From: Pipra filicauda
Lineage: Eukaryota; Chordata; Aves; Passeriformes; Pipridae
Direction: 5' to 3'
Length of the DNA: 64,000 nucleotides
NCBI RefSeq assembly: GCF_003945595.2
Contig: NW_024104443.1
Location: forward strand, 1,736,001-1,800,000
The notes under the pieces are model-generated. The model searched no databases. It saw only the letters and a program-made list of their open reading frames with translations, and was not told where the DNA came from. Of this stretch, positions 1-11,448 are shown one piece after another (position 1 is the first letter of the stretch; each line of letters begins with the position of its first letter). A program made the translations under genes and the position numbers.

Positions 1-45
1 TCATCATCAAGGCTGGGTTTCATGAATGAAGATTTGGGAAGGGCT

Positions 46-3000
46 CTACCCACGTTTGTTGCAAGCGCGCTGGTGGCTGAAAAGGCACAGGCATGTCCGG
101 CTGCAAAAGGCACAACAGAAAGACTCCTTAGGTGGTAAATTCTGCAAGGCACGATTCTTTCTGCGTTGCCTTTTCTCCTCAAGGGTGATCCTGCGTGCTT
201 TCTCAAAGGCATCAGCAGCGTTATAGATGGTGTGTCTCCAGACCTCCCGACTGGAGGCCAGAGTAGACCAGTTATGGTGATCAATATGGCCAAGGCTGAG
301 ATGTTGTTTCAGGGAGTCCTTGTATCTTCTCTTTGGGGCTCCTCTCTTGTGGCAGCTGGTGGCAAGTTCACCATAAAGCAGGATCTTAGGGAGGCGGTGG
401 TCCTTCATCCTGGAGATGTGCCCTGCCCAACGCAGCTGTGTTCTCAGCAACATGGCCTCAATACTTGTGACTGTTGCTTGTTCAAGAACAGATGTATTGG
501 TCACATAATCTGACCAGTGGATGTTTAGGATTGAACGGAGGCAGCGTTGATGGAAGCGTTCTAGGAGACGCAGGTGGTGGCGGTAGATGACCCATGATTC
601 AGATCCGTATAAGAAAGTAGACAGCACTATGGCTCTGTAAACACTGATCTTTGTACTTTTCTTCAGGTGTTTGTTTCGCCAAACTCTTTTATGAAGCTTT
701 CCAAAAGCACTATATGCCTTTGCTAACCTGTTGTCTATCTCCCCGTCAATCTTACCATTAGAGGAGATGAGGCTACCTAGGTAATTAAACTGCTCGACTG
801 ATTTGAGTTCTGACTGGCCAATGGTGATACGGGGATGATGGAAGACTTCCTGAGGTGCAGGTTGATGGAGAACTTCTGTCTTCTTTAAACTGACTTCCAG
901 CCCAAAGAGCTCAGCAGGGCTGCAAAGCAGGATGTTAAACGCTGCAGGGCTGTTTCTGTGTGGGCAACAAGGGTGGCGTCATCAGCATAAAGCAGCTCCC
1001 GGACAAGATGGTTTAAGGTCTTGGTGTGGGCCTTCAGTCGCCTTAGGTTGAATAGGCTTCCATCAGTGCGGTATCGAATGTAGATACTGACCTGATCCTT
1101 GAGGTCTGCTGTGGCCCTTTGGAGTATCATGCTGAAAAAGACTGTGAATAGGGTAGGAGCGAGAACGCAGCCTTGTTTCACACCATTCTTAATTAAAAAG
1201 GGCTCAGAAAGTGTGTTGCCATATCTGACTTGGCCGTGCTGATCCTCATGGAGTGAGATGATCATTTTGAGGAACTTGGGGGGACAACCTAAACGTTCCA
1301 AAATCTGCCACAGACCTCTTCTGCTCACAGTATCAAAAGCCTTGGTGAGGTCTACAAAGGTTACATAAAGACCTTTGTTCTGTTCCCTACACTTCTCTTG
1401 CAGTTGTCTGAGAACAAATACCATGTCTGTGGTGCTCCTGTTGGCTCTGAAACCACACTGACTTTCAGGTAGAATTTCTTCAGCTATAGCAGGTATTAGT
1501 CTGTTCAAGAGTATTCTCGCCAGGATTTTGCCAGCAATGGAGAGCAGAGTAATACCACAGTAATTTGAACAGTCTGATTTATATCCTTTCTTCTTATACA
1601 AAGTGATGATGACTGCATCACAAAGGTCTGATGGTAGTTCGCCTAGTTCCCAACAGTGCACCACAAACTCATGAAATTTGGTATGGAGTGCAAGGCCCCC
1701 ATGTTTCCAGACTTCAGGTGGAATTCCATCAACCCCAGATGCCTTGCCGATTTTCACCTGCTATATGGCCTTGAGGGTTTCTCCTAAAGTGGGGGCAATA
1801 TCCAATTCATACTTTACTGGTTGTTGTGTGATGGACTGAATTGCTGAGTCTTGGACTACACTGTCGGTACTGAAAAGGGTCTGAAAGTGTTCAGACCATC
1901 AATTCAAAATGGAGGTTTTATCTGTCAGAACCGTTTGACCATCAGCGCTGAGTAGAGGGCTTTGTACCTGGTATGTAGGCCTGTATGCTGTTTTCAGGGC
2001 CTCATAGAATCCTTTGTGATCACCTGTATCTGCACATAATTGAGTTTTTTCAGCTAGGTCAATCCACCACTTGTTCTGGATGTCACGGAGTTTCTGTTGG
2101 AGCTTGGTGCATGCAAGATGAAAGGTTGTTTTTCTTGTGTGACAGGATGGCAGTGCAAGGTGTGCTTGGTGGGCGGTTCTCTTCTTCCTCAACAAGATTG
2201 TTGAGGATTTCTTGATTGTTTTCATCAAACCATTCCTTGTTCTTCTTGAGGGAGAACCCTAAGGATTCTTCAGAGGATTGCAGGATGCTGTTTTTAATAT
2301 GGTGCCAAGTTGATTCAGGGGAGGAATCTGCAGAATCTGTGGAATGGTTTTCAAGCCTAGTTTGAAGGTTTGCCTGGAATTTGTCTTTCACTGTGGCTGA
2401 TTGGAGATTGTTAACTTGGAGTCTTCTCCTTGGGATACTGCGCCTTTGGGGTTTGAATGTGAGATTGAAGTTGAGTTTACAGCGCACAAGCCGATGGTCT
2501 GTTTGGCATTCTGCACTGGGCATCACGCGGGTGTGGAGGACATCGTGGACATCTCTCCATCGCACCAAGACATAATTGATGAGGTGCTAATGCTTAGATC
2601 TGGGGTGCATTCAGGTTGTCTTCAGACTATTTTTCTGCTGGAAGATAGTATTAGTGACGGTGAGTTGTTGCTCCGCACAGAATTCTAGCAGGAGTCGACC
2701 ATTATCGTTGCAGTTTCCAACACCATGCTTGCCTAATACTCCTTTCCAGGCTTCAAAATTCTTACCTACTCTGGCGTTGAAATCACCAAGGATAATGATC
2801 TTACCATCTGCAGGCACGTTTTGGGTAAGGCGGCGCAGGTCAGTGTAAAATTTATCTTTCTCGGCAGGGTCAGCTTGGAGAGTTGGGGCATATATACTAA
2901 AGATGACAACATGTTGGTTGTTGTGGAGTGGAAGGCGTAGGGAGATAATGTGGTCAGAGTGACCTGTCAGCAGATTTTCGAGTTTGGGAAGAATAGAGTT

Positions 3001-3366
3001 TTTGATCATGAAGCCGACTCCTGAGAGATGTTTTTCGGTTCTGGGCTTACCTGACCAAAAGAGTGTGTAACCGGCACCATGTTCTCTGAGGCTGCCTTCC
3101 TCGTGAAGGCGAACTTCACTGAGAGCAGCTATGTTGATGTTGAGACGAGCCAGTTCATGGGCAATTAGGGCAGAACGTCGCTCAGGACGTCCGCAATCCA
3201 CAGAATCGAGCATGGTTCTGATGTTCCAACATACTAGAGTTAATTTAGGTACACCTTTGGAGGCAGGTGCATGCCTTTGTCTTTTGATCTTTGTGCGACC
3301 GCATTGGAAGAAGATGCCCGTTGGCCTGCAGTTAACCAACCGGGTGAAGGTGGAGATGAGCTTTGT
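46..3366 (-). pseudogene. RTE retrotransposon ORF: AP endonuclease plus reverse transcriptase, broken
   Basis: In minus-strand order: an APE-type endonuclease (LTLVCWNIRTML; SEVRLHEEG; LGDFNARVG; a TDHRLV box where the usual form is SDH), then RT boxes KASGVDGIPPEVWK, GFRANRSTTDMVF, the LTKAFDTVSRRGLW catalytic-Asp box, NGVKQGCVLAP and LLYADDATLVAH, then a C-terminal domain ending at the TAG at 46-48. Breaks: two in-frame nonsense codons between 2570 and 2613, each where Trp is likely; a frameshift at about 2180-2200; an in-frame TGA at 1899-1901 and an in-frame TAG near 1764; and a frameshift at about 905-930. The frame from there to 46 is open. The open stretch reaches 3366 without an ATG, so the start is uncertain. 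About 1,100 codons is normal for RTE. This copy cannot make an intact protein. Confidence 0.9.
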
Positions 3367-3731
3367 TTAGGCCACCTTTTCTAGGCCCCTCTCCGAGTGG
3401 AGCAAGCAGTGCTGTCCTTGAAAAGGCTGCCTGGTCGTTCAGGGTGCTGCCCCAAGAGACTGTCATCTCTGGTCAGTCTCAAATGACCAATATCCTGAAC
3501 CACCTGCATGCAGGGTTGGGTCTGCGGCTTCCAGTGCACCTTTCACCTGCCGTTTCGACCCTCGCCCATCACTACAGGACTTTTTGCATGTGGGTAAAGC
3601 CTTCAAGCCTGCGCAATGGATTTTTTAGGTGAGATGCAGTATGCGCGGAACTGAACCCACCCTTTAATCCTGAGGTTCATCTGCCAGGGCCGAGCGAGCT
3701 TGGACGGTGGCAACGAGATCCTCAGGACATA

Positions 3732-3864
3732 GGTTTGATTAGAGTAACCTTCTCTTGAATAGATGGCCTTATGGGGCTAAGCGAGCTCCATCTGCCCGGG
3801 TTTGGGATTAGAGTTGTCCTTTTCCTAGGATGACTGCCAGAAGGCTAATGAGCTCATCCTGCCC
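3732..3864 (-). repeat. Imperfect ~66-bp tandem dimer in the RTE 5' leader
   Basis: Two diverged units, about 3732-3797 and 3799-3864. On the plus strand each begins GGTTTG..ATTAGAGT and ends in a GAGCTC-type block followed by CATC(C)TGCCC. A third, weaker relative (TCATCTGCCAGGGCC) lies just upstream at about 3678. This is probably an intrinsic repeat of the element's 5' UTR, as found in promoters of some LINEs, rather than a genomic duplication. Confidence 0.6.
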
Positions 3865-4040
3865 AAGGATGTATTGTATCTGACCCTGCTGTATCTGTCT
3901 GGCATGGGTGACCCTACCGAAGGCATGTACCATCACCAGCATAGCTCGCAACCACATAGGGGCACACAGGTTATGTTCCTGTTAGAACGAGGCCACGATT
4001 AGGACTGCGCTAAAGGACAGAGAAGTATTCATTCAGACTT

Positions 4041-5849
4041 TTTTTTTTTTCCTAGGACTACTGTCTAGCTTTTTGTGTTCTGTTACTATTTTTGCCAACA
4101 TACATATATCTTTTAATAAAGGGTTGTTATTTCTTCTGTTTTTTTCCCACACTTCCTCGATTAAAGCCCCTTAATTTTGAAATTACAATTGTCGAGAGAG
4201 AGGAGTTTGGTCTATCTCATAACTCATCCTCTTAAGCAAACATTCCAGTCTCCTCAGACTGAGACACCTCTCTAGAGAGGATTCTTCACTTTTGTGTTCT
4301 TTCTGCCACAAAAATGAACTGACAGCATTAGAACTATGAAGCTGTTAGTTCTCTCCTCTGAAACGCAAGGAAACAAAGATTGTCTTTTCTGCCACTGCTT
4401 CTAGCTGTTGAACTTGTCTAAATGAGGAACAAGTTTCTTGAACAGTTAATGTGGAACACTGTGGAAGGAGGAAGGGAAATGAGGAGAAGGGTGGGCAAGA
4501 CTGAGAGAAGAAAATAAAAGTACATAAGGCTAGTCATTGACTACTTTCATTTATTTTTTTAGAAATTAACTGGGCAAGTTGCTTTCTATTACTATCTTCC
4601 CTTGTACTTCCTCAAGCTCTATACTAGACTGCAGCATTTCAGTTTACTGTGTGCATAAAAGGAACAGATACCCATGAAGTGAGAAGTATGATATTCTTTC
4701 TATTATCTACTACAGCCTTTTGTTGTTTGTCTTGGGGTTTGGTTTTTATTTTTTTTAATAAGAATCTGAATAGACTGATCTCTTCGTATGTGTTTCCTAG
4801 CAGTTCAACTAATGGCTCCTCAGGTAAAATCAATAAAACATAATTATAAATGTGTACCTGCATGACCTGAGAGTACTTTTCACTCTTTCTGAAGGAGAAG
4901 TTTAGCATTTTGCTGCACACAAATAAGATCTAGTAGAAACTATACTTATGTTTTCCAGAAGTATATTTCACTGGAATAACAGCTCTTGCTCCAAATTACA
5001 TGTTCCAGAGGGGTGCTCCCCAATAACTTGAAAACTGCATTTTCCCTTCAGTATTTTTGAAAGTACTATCTGCAACAATGAGTCATCAGTTACTGCAGCA
5101 CAACATACTGCTCTTTTCAAGCACCTGCAGCCCTCTAAAAGAGATGTAGATCTTTTAATGATATATATAATTCCCTGCAATGGCTCATTGCAAAAAAAAA
5201 AAAATCATCTATCTTGCTTAATGAAACTACATGTGAAAACGACAGTCAAATCTGATACTTTTATGTGAATCTTAAAAATGTTAATGCTAATTTTAAAAAT
5301 CTTGTCTTCATTTTCACTCACTTGGTTCAGTAGAATATAATCAACTTCATACCTGAAAGAGTATACCATTATAACTTTTTATAGTAGCTTTCATGGAGTA
5401 TTTTGAGGGTTAAAATATTGGGTCTAAAGTATTAGCCTTTTTAAAATGCTTTTTGCTTGTTTTCTCTCAGCTTGCCAAAGTTGTAGCAACGTACAATTTA
5501 ATGTAACTAAATTCACTCATCTGAGATTTGGTATAAACTGCAACTCCAAATAAACACGTCTTACTAGCACAGCTGGAAATATTTCGCTTTATAAAACTCA
5601 TATTCCTCGTTTGAATAAACTTTGACAATTCAGTTTAAGAAACTAATAAAATGAATCAGATAAAAAGATTATTTTCTCATCTGAGGTTACTTTTTTGTTG
5701 CCTACTCTTCTCTGAACATAGATATGTACCTACAAAAGTTATCCTGACTTTTTTGTTCCTGATTTTTTATGTGATTGATATTGTAGGGAAGGCATTGTTT
5801 TCCTAGCTTGTTAAAAAACAGTAAGTGGCAAAAACTGCAATTCTCTCAC
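4041..5849 (-). other. PAM: PAM intron 3 (part); no gene seen
   Basis: AT-rich single-copy sequence between the RTE element and PAM exon 3. I looked on the minus strand for the next PAM exon (the copper-binding His-His region of the PHM domain) and did not find it, so it must lie beyond the left edge. Only short homopolymer runs stand out (for example near 5192). Confidence 0.7.
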
Positions 5850-5970
5850 CTGCTTAGGTGTCACCCCAGGCATGCGAATGTCCAATGCAAAATCTGACAG
5901 ACCAAGTGAAATCACTGGCTGCTCACTTCCAAGGCATTCACTGGAAAGAGATCTGGCTGTATCTTTATAT
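5850..5970 (-). CDS. PAM: PAM coding exon 3: propeptide end and start of the PHM domain
   Basis: PAM makes C-terminally amidated peptide hormones in secretory granules: PHM hydroxylates the terminal glycine and PAL cleaves it. This 121-nt exon follows a strong acceptor (pyrimidine tract, then AAG at 5971-5973) and ends at CAG|GTGAGA (last base 5850). Its first base completes the Arg codon split from the previous exon; then 40 codons read Y-K-D-T-A-R, ECLG, and SDFALDIRMPGVTPKQ. The last block is essentially identical to mammalian PAM at the start of the PHM catalytic core, and the Cys of ECLG is a core disulfide cysteine. The linker between ECLG and SDF is more diverged. It ends in phase 0. 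The codons before ECLG also match the mammalian linker, which rules out a tempting internal acceptor (TTTCCAG at about 5941-5947). Confidence 0.94.
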
Positions 5971-7127
5971 CTTGGAAAGAAGGAAAAAAGATTTTTTTAA
6001 ATATCAATTTTTGTTATGTTTTTCTAAAAAGAAGGGTCTACAGAACTAGTAAAGAAGTTTGACAATGCTCAGTAGTTCCAGGAGTGATCTGAAAATTTCA
6101 CTCCTTCATGAGCTGAGGAAAACATCATAGTTATCCAGTACTTACTGAAGTAGTTCCTTTGAGCAATCAGACAGACTAGTTTGGGAACCTTAGCTGAAAA
6201 TGTAACCTATCATCTCACCCTAATAATTGTCTGAGTCACATGGATGTCCAGACAGAGAATCAATTAACTGTAAAAGGTCAGGTACTGTTAATAGTTCAGA
6301 ACAGTTTTGGAGTTTTTTTAAGCCTATGTGTCTGATTTATAATTGTATACAGATTAAATCTAAATTATATGCAAATAGGAAACTTTTAATTGAAACACTA
6401 TGACATTTATAGCAATTTCTATGCTACTTTGAGTAGCAAAGTAAAACTTCAGCTTCACCTGAATATCAAATTCTGTACTGAATGCAATACAGAAACAAAT
6501 CATACAAAAAATGTAGATCATTGTAAAGAACTTAATGGTAAGACATCAGAAACATGATGTAACATTGTCATAAGTTTTGAATATGTATTTTCATGTATAA
6601 ATAAATACAGAAGCAACATGATAAATACAGTACCCAATATAACTCACTAACAGTAAAACCTTTTTTCAGGAGCTGAGAGGCTACTTCTCTTGGCCACACT
6701 ACATTAAAGTTTACCTATGTGATTTTGCATTCAAACCACCCCTAAATTTCCCAGGATTGCTCAGTTTTAACTTAGTTGATACCTTCTTGCTAAAACATCA
6801 TTTTATACCGCAAGCTAACTCAGGCATCTAAAATATATTTACTCTCTGTATAGTCTCAAATACACCTGTTAGTGTTATCTAAAAAAGTTCTGCTTTATTG
6901 TGTTATCATCCTAAATTCACCTTTAATGAGCAACCTATGGATAAAACATGAGTTTCTGTCTTCAATGTGACAAGAGTGCCATTTCAAAATTGCAGAGAGA
7001 AAATTCCTAGCAATGAGCAAAACCAAACGAATACCATACACATTTTAATCTAGGACATGCTTTTTCACACTTCTGTAATACCGTGACTGCATGCATTCAA
7101 CACATAACATTTTCCTGCATAACTCAC
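5971..7127 (-). other. PAM: PAM intron 2
   Basis: A 1,157-bp intron. It starts with GTGAGT (read on minus from 7127) and ends in a pyrimidine tract and AAG at 5971-5973. It is AT-rich with no repeat or second gene recognised. Confidence 0.88.
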
Positions 7128-7219
7128 CTCTTGAAGACCGAAAGCGGGCTTCTGAAACCCAAGCAGATGTTTTGAAACAGAAGAAGCAGTATTAGCAGGT
7201 TGTTAACGAGGCCAGCCAT
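7128..7219 (-). CDS. PAM: PAM first coding exon: start codon, signal peptide, propeptide
   Basis: ATG is at 7219-7217 with GTGGAC before it and G after it, a good context. The 30 complete codons encode M-A-G, a hydrophobic core (NNLLILLLLFQ), a likely signal cleavage region at C-L-G, then the propeptide FRSPLSVFK. Two further bases (AG) join the A of the next exon to give Arg. FRSPLSVFKR is the same string as in mammalian PAM, where it precedes the mature PHM domain; the signal peptide itself is diverged, as is usual. The donor is AAGAG|GTGAGT at 7127. The exon is an N-terminal fragment only. Transcription would come from the CpG island about 49 kb away. Confidence 0.94.
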
Positions 7220-7643
7220 GTCCACCCTGCTGTTTCTGGCCTGATTAAGTGAGCAGAAAAAGGGCAGCGTGGTTCTATCGGCTGTGATCCTGACAATTAG
7301 GCAGCAGCAGCAGCAGTATCATTTCACCACTTCATTATTGTGTGCTCTGCGGGCATCCTCCAGCTGCTGACAGACCATCTGTCTTGGAAGGTGATGCGCT
7401 GTAAATCAGGAAGGTGGATGATGCTATGTTGTCTCTATTATTAGCTGTAAAAAGCTGTTGAAGAATCTTCCCTTGCAGACAGATGACACTGTACTTCTGT
7501 CCACTTAGGGAGCTGAAAAAGAGTGGCGCTACTGGTGCTTTCTGCCCACGTTGTCCAGTTAAATCTGCATGTTCCTTATCAATCCACAGCGCCGGAGACG
7601 TCAAGTGGCATCACAGAAACCAGCATCAGTCATCCTTCAGAAC
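7220..7643 (-). other. PAM: 5' leader of PAM exon 2 or adjoining intron; start of exon uncertain
   Basis: The best acceptor is a long pyrimidine tract ending TTAATCAG, with the exon starting at 7240. That gives a 21-nt leader in this exon. Other acceptors occur farther out: TTTTTACAG with exon start 7643, and weaker ones near 7520, 7450 and 7400. If the 7643 site were used, the leader would carry about eight upstream ATGs, one opening a short frame over a (CTG)5 run. That makes 7240 the better choice, or makes the longer form an alternative transcript. The block is less AT-rich than its surroundings. Confidence 0.55.
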
Positions 7644-10600
7644 CTGTAAAAATAGAAGCAGATAACACATTACAGCACTAGTTCTTCAGCAAATCCCTGT
7701 TGAGGCATTTTAATACGTTAGTGAGTTCTCTCATAAGCTTTAGCCCAATCCAAGTAAAGACTGCACTGGTTCTATTGATTCCTCCTGTCCCTCCCCTTTG
7801 CTCCATACAGGGTCAGAAACTGATACATTCAATACTTATAAACAAAAAGTACTCTCAAACATATTTCAGATGATAGGAAGAAATATAAAAACCTTCTCAG
7901 CACACAAAACGCAAAGCATGGAATATTTCACACATAAAACCACCAGCACAGTGTGGTCTACCAGCAGCAAAAAAAGGGCCAAACACTGAACCAGCAAGAA
8001 TCAAGGTTTGCAAATTTTATCAACTATCACCAAATGTTTCTGCACATATTGCAGGTTTGGAGAATACTTTACTTTTAATTCAACATGTAATAAACCATTA
8101 TGTCATTAAGGTATCTGTTTCTTATGCACTTTAGTCACTTCTAATATCCATTTCAGAAAACTTATATCTACAAATTATTTTTGAAAATACTGTAACAAAA
8201 ACTATTGAGATCAGAGTACTTACATTAGTTAAGCACTTTTCTATCCTTTCACATACTGAGGTCGTATCAGCATAAACCACTACTCTCCTTCCTGCTTTAA
8301 CTTCAACTGTTCCTCCCCATTCTAGTCAGCACAATATTTAATTTCAAATTTTTAAGGTTTTTTTCATAATTATGCTAGAAAATCACATTCTGTCTTACTG
8401 AAGACGTATAGTAGTTTTTTGTGGGGTTTTTTTTTGAGAATTCCGATTTTGGCAGAAGGAAACTGTCAAGTCATAATAAAAAATCTTTAAATGTATTATG
8501 TATTAATTCTTCTAAGATAAATACTAATAAGAAAAAAAAAAACTCCCAAGCCCAAACATCTCCCAGCCCCTGGAACACATAGTCAAAATACTGCTATAAG
8601 GATGAAATAAAAAAGCAGGATTCTGACATGAAACCAATTAGAATCCATGTATTTTAGGAAAAATTCCTTCCATTTCAGGGCACACGGACCAAAAAGGCTT
8701 CTTATAAATCAAAAGTGCTTAAGTATACAATAAGAAGCCACACTGGCTAAACAGCGACAGAACTCTTTGCAGGATTTAAAAATCTGATCACATTAATCAT
8801 CATTAAACTTGCAAATTTTATTCACTGAAGGATGGCACAAAAGATTCAGTCACAAACAACTAAAAATAGACTTCATATTAGTTTTCAGCTTGCCAAAAAT
8901 ATGCCAAAGCTGTCCAAAACCACTTATGCAAGCAGATGATACAATCTTAATTCCTTTTTTAATGTAAATTTTCATGTCTCCACTTTTTGATCTAAACAAT
9001 TTGCACTAGTGAACTATACAAAGCTGCAAGACATAGCATTGCACAGGACTGTGCTTATGATGAAAACCAAAATCATTTAAAAACAAACAAACAAACAAGC
9101 AAAAAGACAAGTGTGACATGCTGACATGCTTCACAAAAGTCAAGACAACTATAAAAACAGAAGGTTTCATTACTTTTACTCTTTAAGGTGTATCTACAAA
9201 ACAGTAGCTGTTCAGTGTCTTTGTAAACCATCTGACTAGAAGTTCTAACATATTTTTTTATTTGTATTATGCAACAAATTGTGGGGTTTTTTTCTAGACA
9301 ATACTGCAAATGCACTTGACAAGCAAGAACTCTGAAGAACAGACACAGAAAAAATACGGTGAGTTTTAACATATACAGAATTACAATATTCTGATTTTGG
9401 TTTTAATAAAGTGACTAGAGCAAAAAATAAATGCTTAATTTTTGCCAGCTTTACTAAGTCTGAGATTGGTTACATCAAGTCTGCTACAAACATCTAGTTG
9501 GTATACAATTAATAAAGGAAATTTATTTTATATAAAGGAAATAAAGGAAAGGAACTGAGAAACTAGATCACTAATAATTCCCCTTCAACTGAAATATGAA
9601 GTTTTCTTGATAACAGCTTTTAATTCTCACTAGAGAACACACTTTAATGTTAGAGGAATATGTGACAATTCATAGCTTTTAGAATGCTGACCATAAGAGT
9701 GAGGGGAAGAGTAATACTCTGAAACAGTCTAAAAAAGCAAAGAATTGAAATCTCTAGTGAGACAAATACACATATGCCTAACATCTGACAAATACAAATA
9801 TGCCTAACATCTCTACGTTCTACTTAAAACCAGTCCAATTTCATCCCCAAATGCTTTTTAAGTTTTATCAGCTGGATGAATATGAAATGGATGAAAGTTT
9901 AATGCACCTGGTACTTCAGATTAGACAGCTGCACAAGTAAATTTTACATGTAGAAGAAAAGAAGAGGGAAAAAAAAAAAGGCAGCACTATCTTGAAGCAA
10001 TTTCAATGTAATTTTAGGTACCATGCAACACAGAAGGATATGAGATAACAAGGGGAAAAAGTGAGGATGAGAGATTCAACAATAAGATTACACAATTACT
10101 TAGGTTCATTTTGTGGACATCTAGATACCACTGTTATGTTTTCAATTTGGGTAAGAGATCCCAAGGGAACAGAAGTAGTGAAGTAAAATGACATAATTGA
10201 TGACAAAGACTAGAATGAAAGTAGAGAAAGGGAAATGGAAATTGGATTGGGCAATGTAAGCATGGTATTTTATCCCACATGCCCCTTCCAGACATAGCAA
10301 AAAACAATTACATAAAACAAGAGAGTAAAGAAAAACAAAAGCAACTACCATGAAGATTGAAGGGGGAGGGGAGAGAAGGAGACGAGGGGAGAGTGGCCAA
10401 GAAGCTGAAATACAAAATAGAATAAAAAATAAACAATATAACAATTTAATGTCACACAAATTAGAAGTATGTCTTTTGAAAGTATAGCAATTAAATTATT
10501 AATTTCTAAAAATCAACTACAGAAAAAGAAAGCTCTGTATTAACCACAAGTTCATAAAGCACATTATAGTAATCTCTTTCTTGAGTTTAGTCACTAGAAC

Positions 10601-11164
10601 ATTTTATGTACAGTATCAAGTGAACAAGCCAGAAGCAGAAACCACACCTTTAATCATCACTACCCTTGAAGAAAAGACAAATTAGAAGATGATTGAAATT
10701 TATGGAGATTAACGTGCAACTCTATCACAGATGATAATTTCTCATAGTTTAATCCCTTTTCTTGCTTCTTATGCATTGAAATCATGAAAATTAGCAAGGA
10801 TTACTTGAGCTCTGTCTTCAGCCAAAGCAGAGTCCTCATTTTGTTTTAGGCAAAACATCATGCTTAGGCAACAACTGGGTATACAAACAATATTGAGTTC
10901 AACAAATGAACTGCAGCTAGGCCTCCAACTTGAAGTACTTTGCTTCTAATAACACAGGATAATCAATACGTAGTGGGATCAGCTTATGGATCCATTAATG
11001 CACTAAATGCAGCTACTTAAGACACTTCAGTCAAAGATGCAGAGAAAAACGTGTTTGGCAAGAAGCTGTCAAATTAGACAACATCAATGAATCCTCAATA
11101 TCAATAAAAAGCATCTCACAAAACAGGTACCTAGTGGTTGGGAGAGCAGTTGCCAAAAACAGAG
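7644..11164 (-). other. PAM: PAM intron 1, first segment; no gene seen
   Basis: AT-rich intronic sequence. It has only simple features: an (AAAC)n run near 9083-9102, a purine-rich patch near 10355-10395, and the tandem duplication listed separately. Open frames here are short and match nothing I know. Confidence 0.6.
9761..9812. repeat. 26-bp tandem duplication
   Basis: Two adjacent 26-bp units (9761-9786 and 9787-9812), each starting GACAAATACA and ending CCTAACATCT, differ at a single base. This is a recent local duplication with no sign of function. Confidence 0.85.
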
Positions 11165-11448
11165 GTATATAATGCAGATGACCAGACTGGGACAAGTGAC
11201 TGATACACCAGGTGGTCACGCTACTACCCAGAGAGATCTGACAGGCTGGAAAAAGGGGCTGACAGGAATCTCATGAAGCACAACAAGGGGAAGTGCAAAG
11301 TCCTGCACCTGGGGAGGTACAATCCCAGGCACCAGAACAGTCTGGGGGCTGCCCAGCTGGGAAGCAGATTGGCAGAACAGGCCTTGGGGGTCCTCATGGA
11401 AACCAAAATGAGCATGAGGTAGCAGTGTGCCCTTGCTGCAGAGAAGGC
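11165..11448 (+). repeat. CR1 LINE ORF2 fragment, left of the LTR insertion
   Basis: Decayed coding sequence of CR1 ORF2. It starts around the ADD catalytic box (GCAGATGAC at about 11190), then a Q-R-D-L block, KHNKGKCKVLHLGRYNPRHQ and QCALAAEKA. These are the usual CR1 blocks in the usual order. The coding sequence stops at the LTR boundary and resumes at 12457 with the expected next block (GIFGCI), so the LTR split one CR1 copy. Confidence 0.85.

Larger units (their letters stand above)
1..4040 (-). repeat. Nearly full-length RTE-clade LINE (AviRTE-like), in PAM intron 3
   Basis: Reading the minus strand, the element has a 5' leader (about 4040-3367), one long endonuclease/reverse-transcriptase ORF (3366-46), and a 3' UTR of only about 45 nt that runs into TGATGATGA at the window edge. 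One endonuclease-RT ORF, a tiny 3' UTR and a short tandem-repeat tail are hallmarks of the RTE clade and differ from CR1, the usual bird LINE. The motifs also fit RTE rather than CR1: a YADD catalytic box and a C-terminal WAGHISRM block. I infer the AviRTE family because it is the RTE family known from several bird lineages; no database comparison was possible. The 3' target duplication lies outside the window and the 5' boundary (about 4020-4040) is approximate. The element is in the same orientation as PAM. Confidence 0.88.

Noticed and set aside
166..513. Plus-strand 115-codon frame near the left edge
   Set aside because: It is the antisense shadow of the RTE C-terminal domain.
5850..5947. 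Shorter PAM exon 3 starting at the TTTCCAG acceptor
   Set aside because: Phase would also work, but the codons just upstream still align with the mammalian PAM linker, and a better acceptor with a longer pyrimidine tract lies at 5971.
7335..7604. 89-codon minus frame upstream of the PAM start
   Set aside because: It starts at TTG, not ATG, and lies in leader or intron sequence with no recognisable domain.
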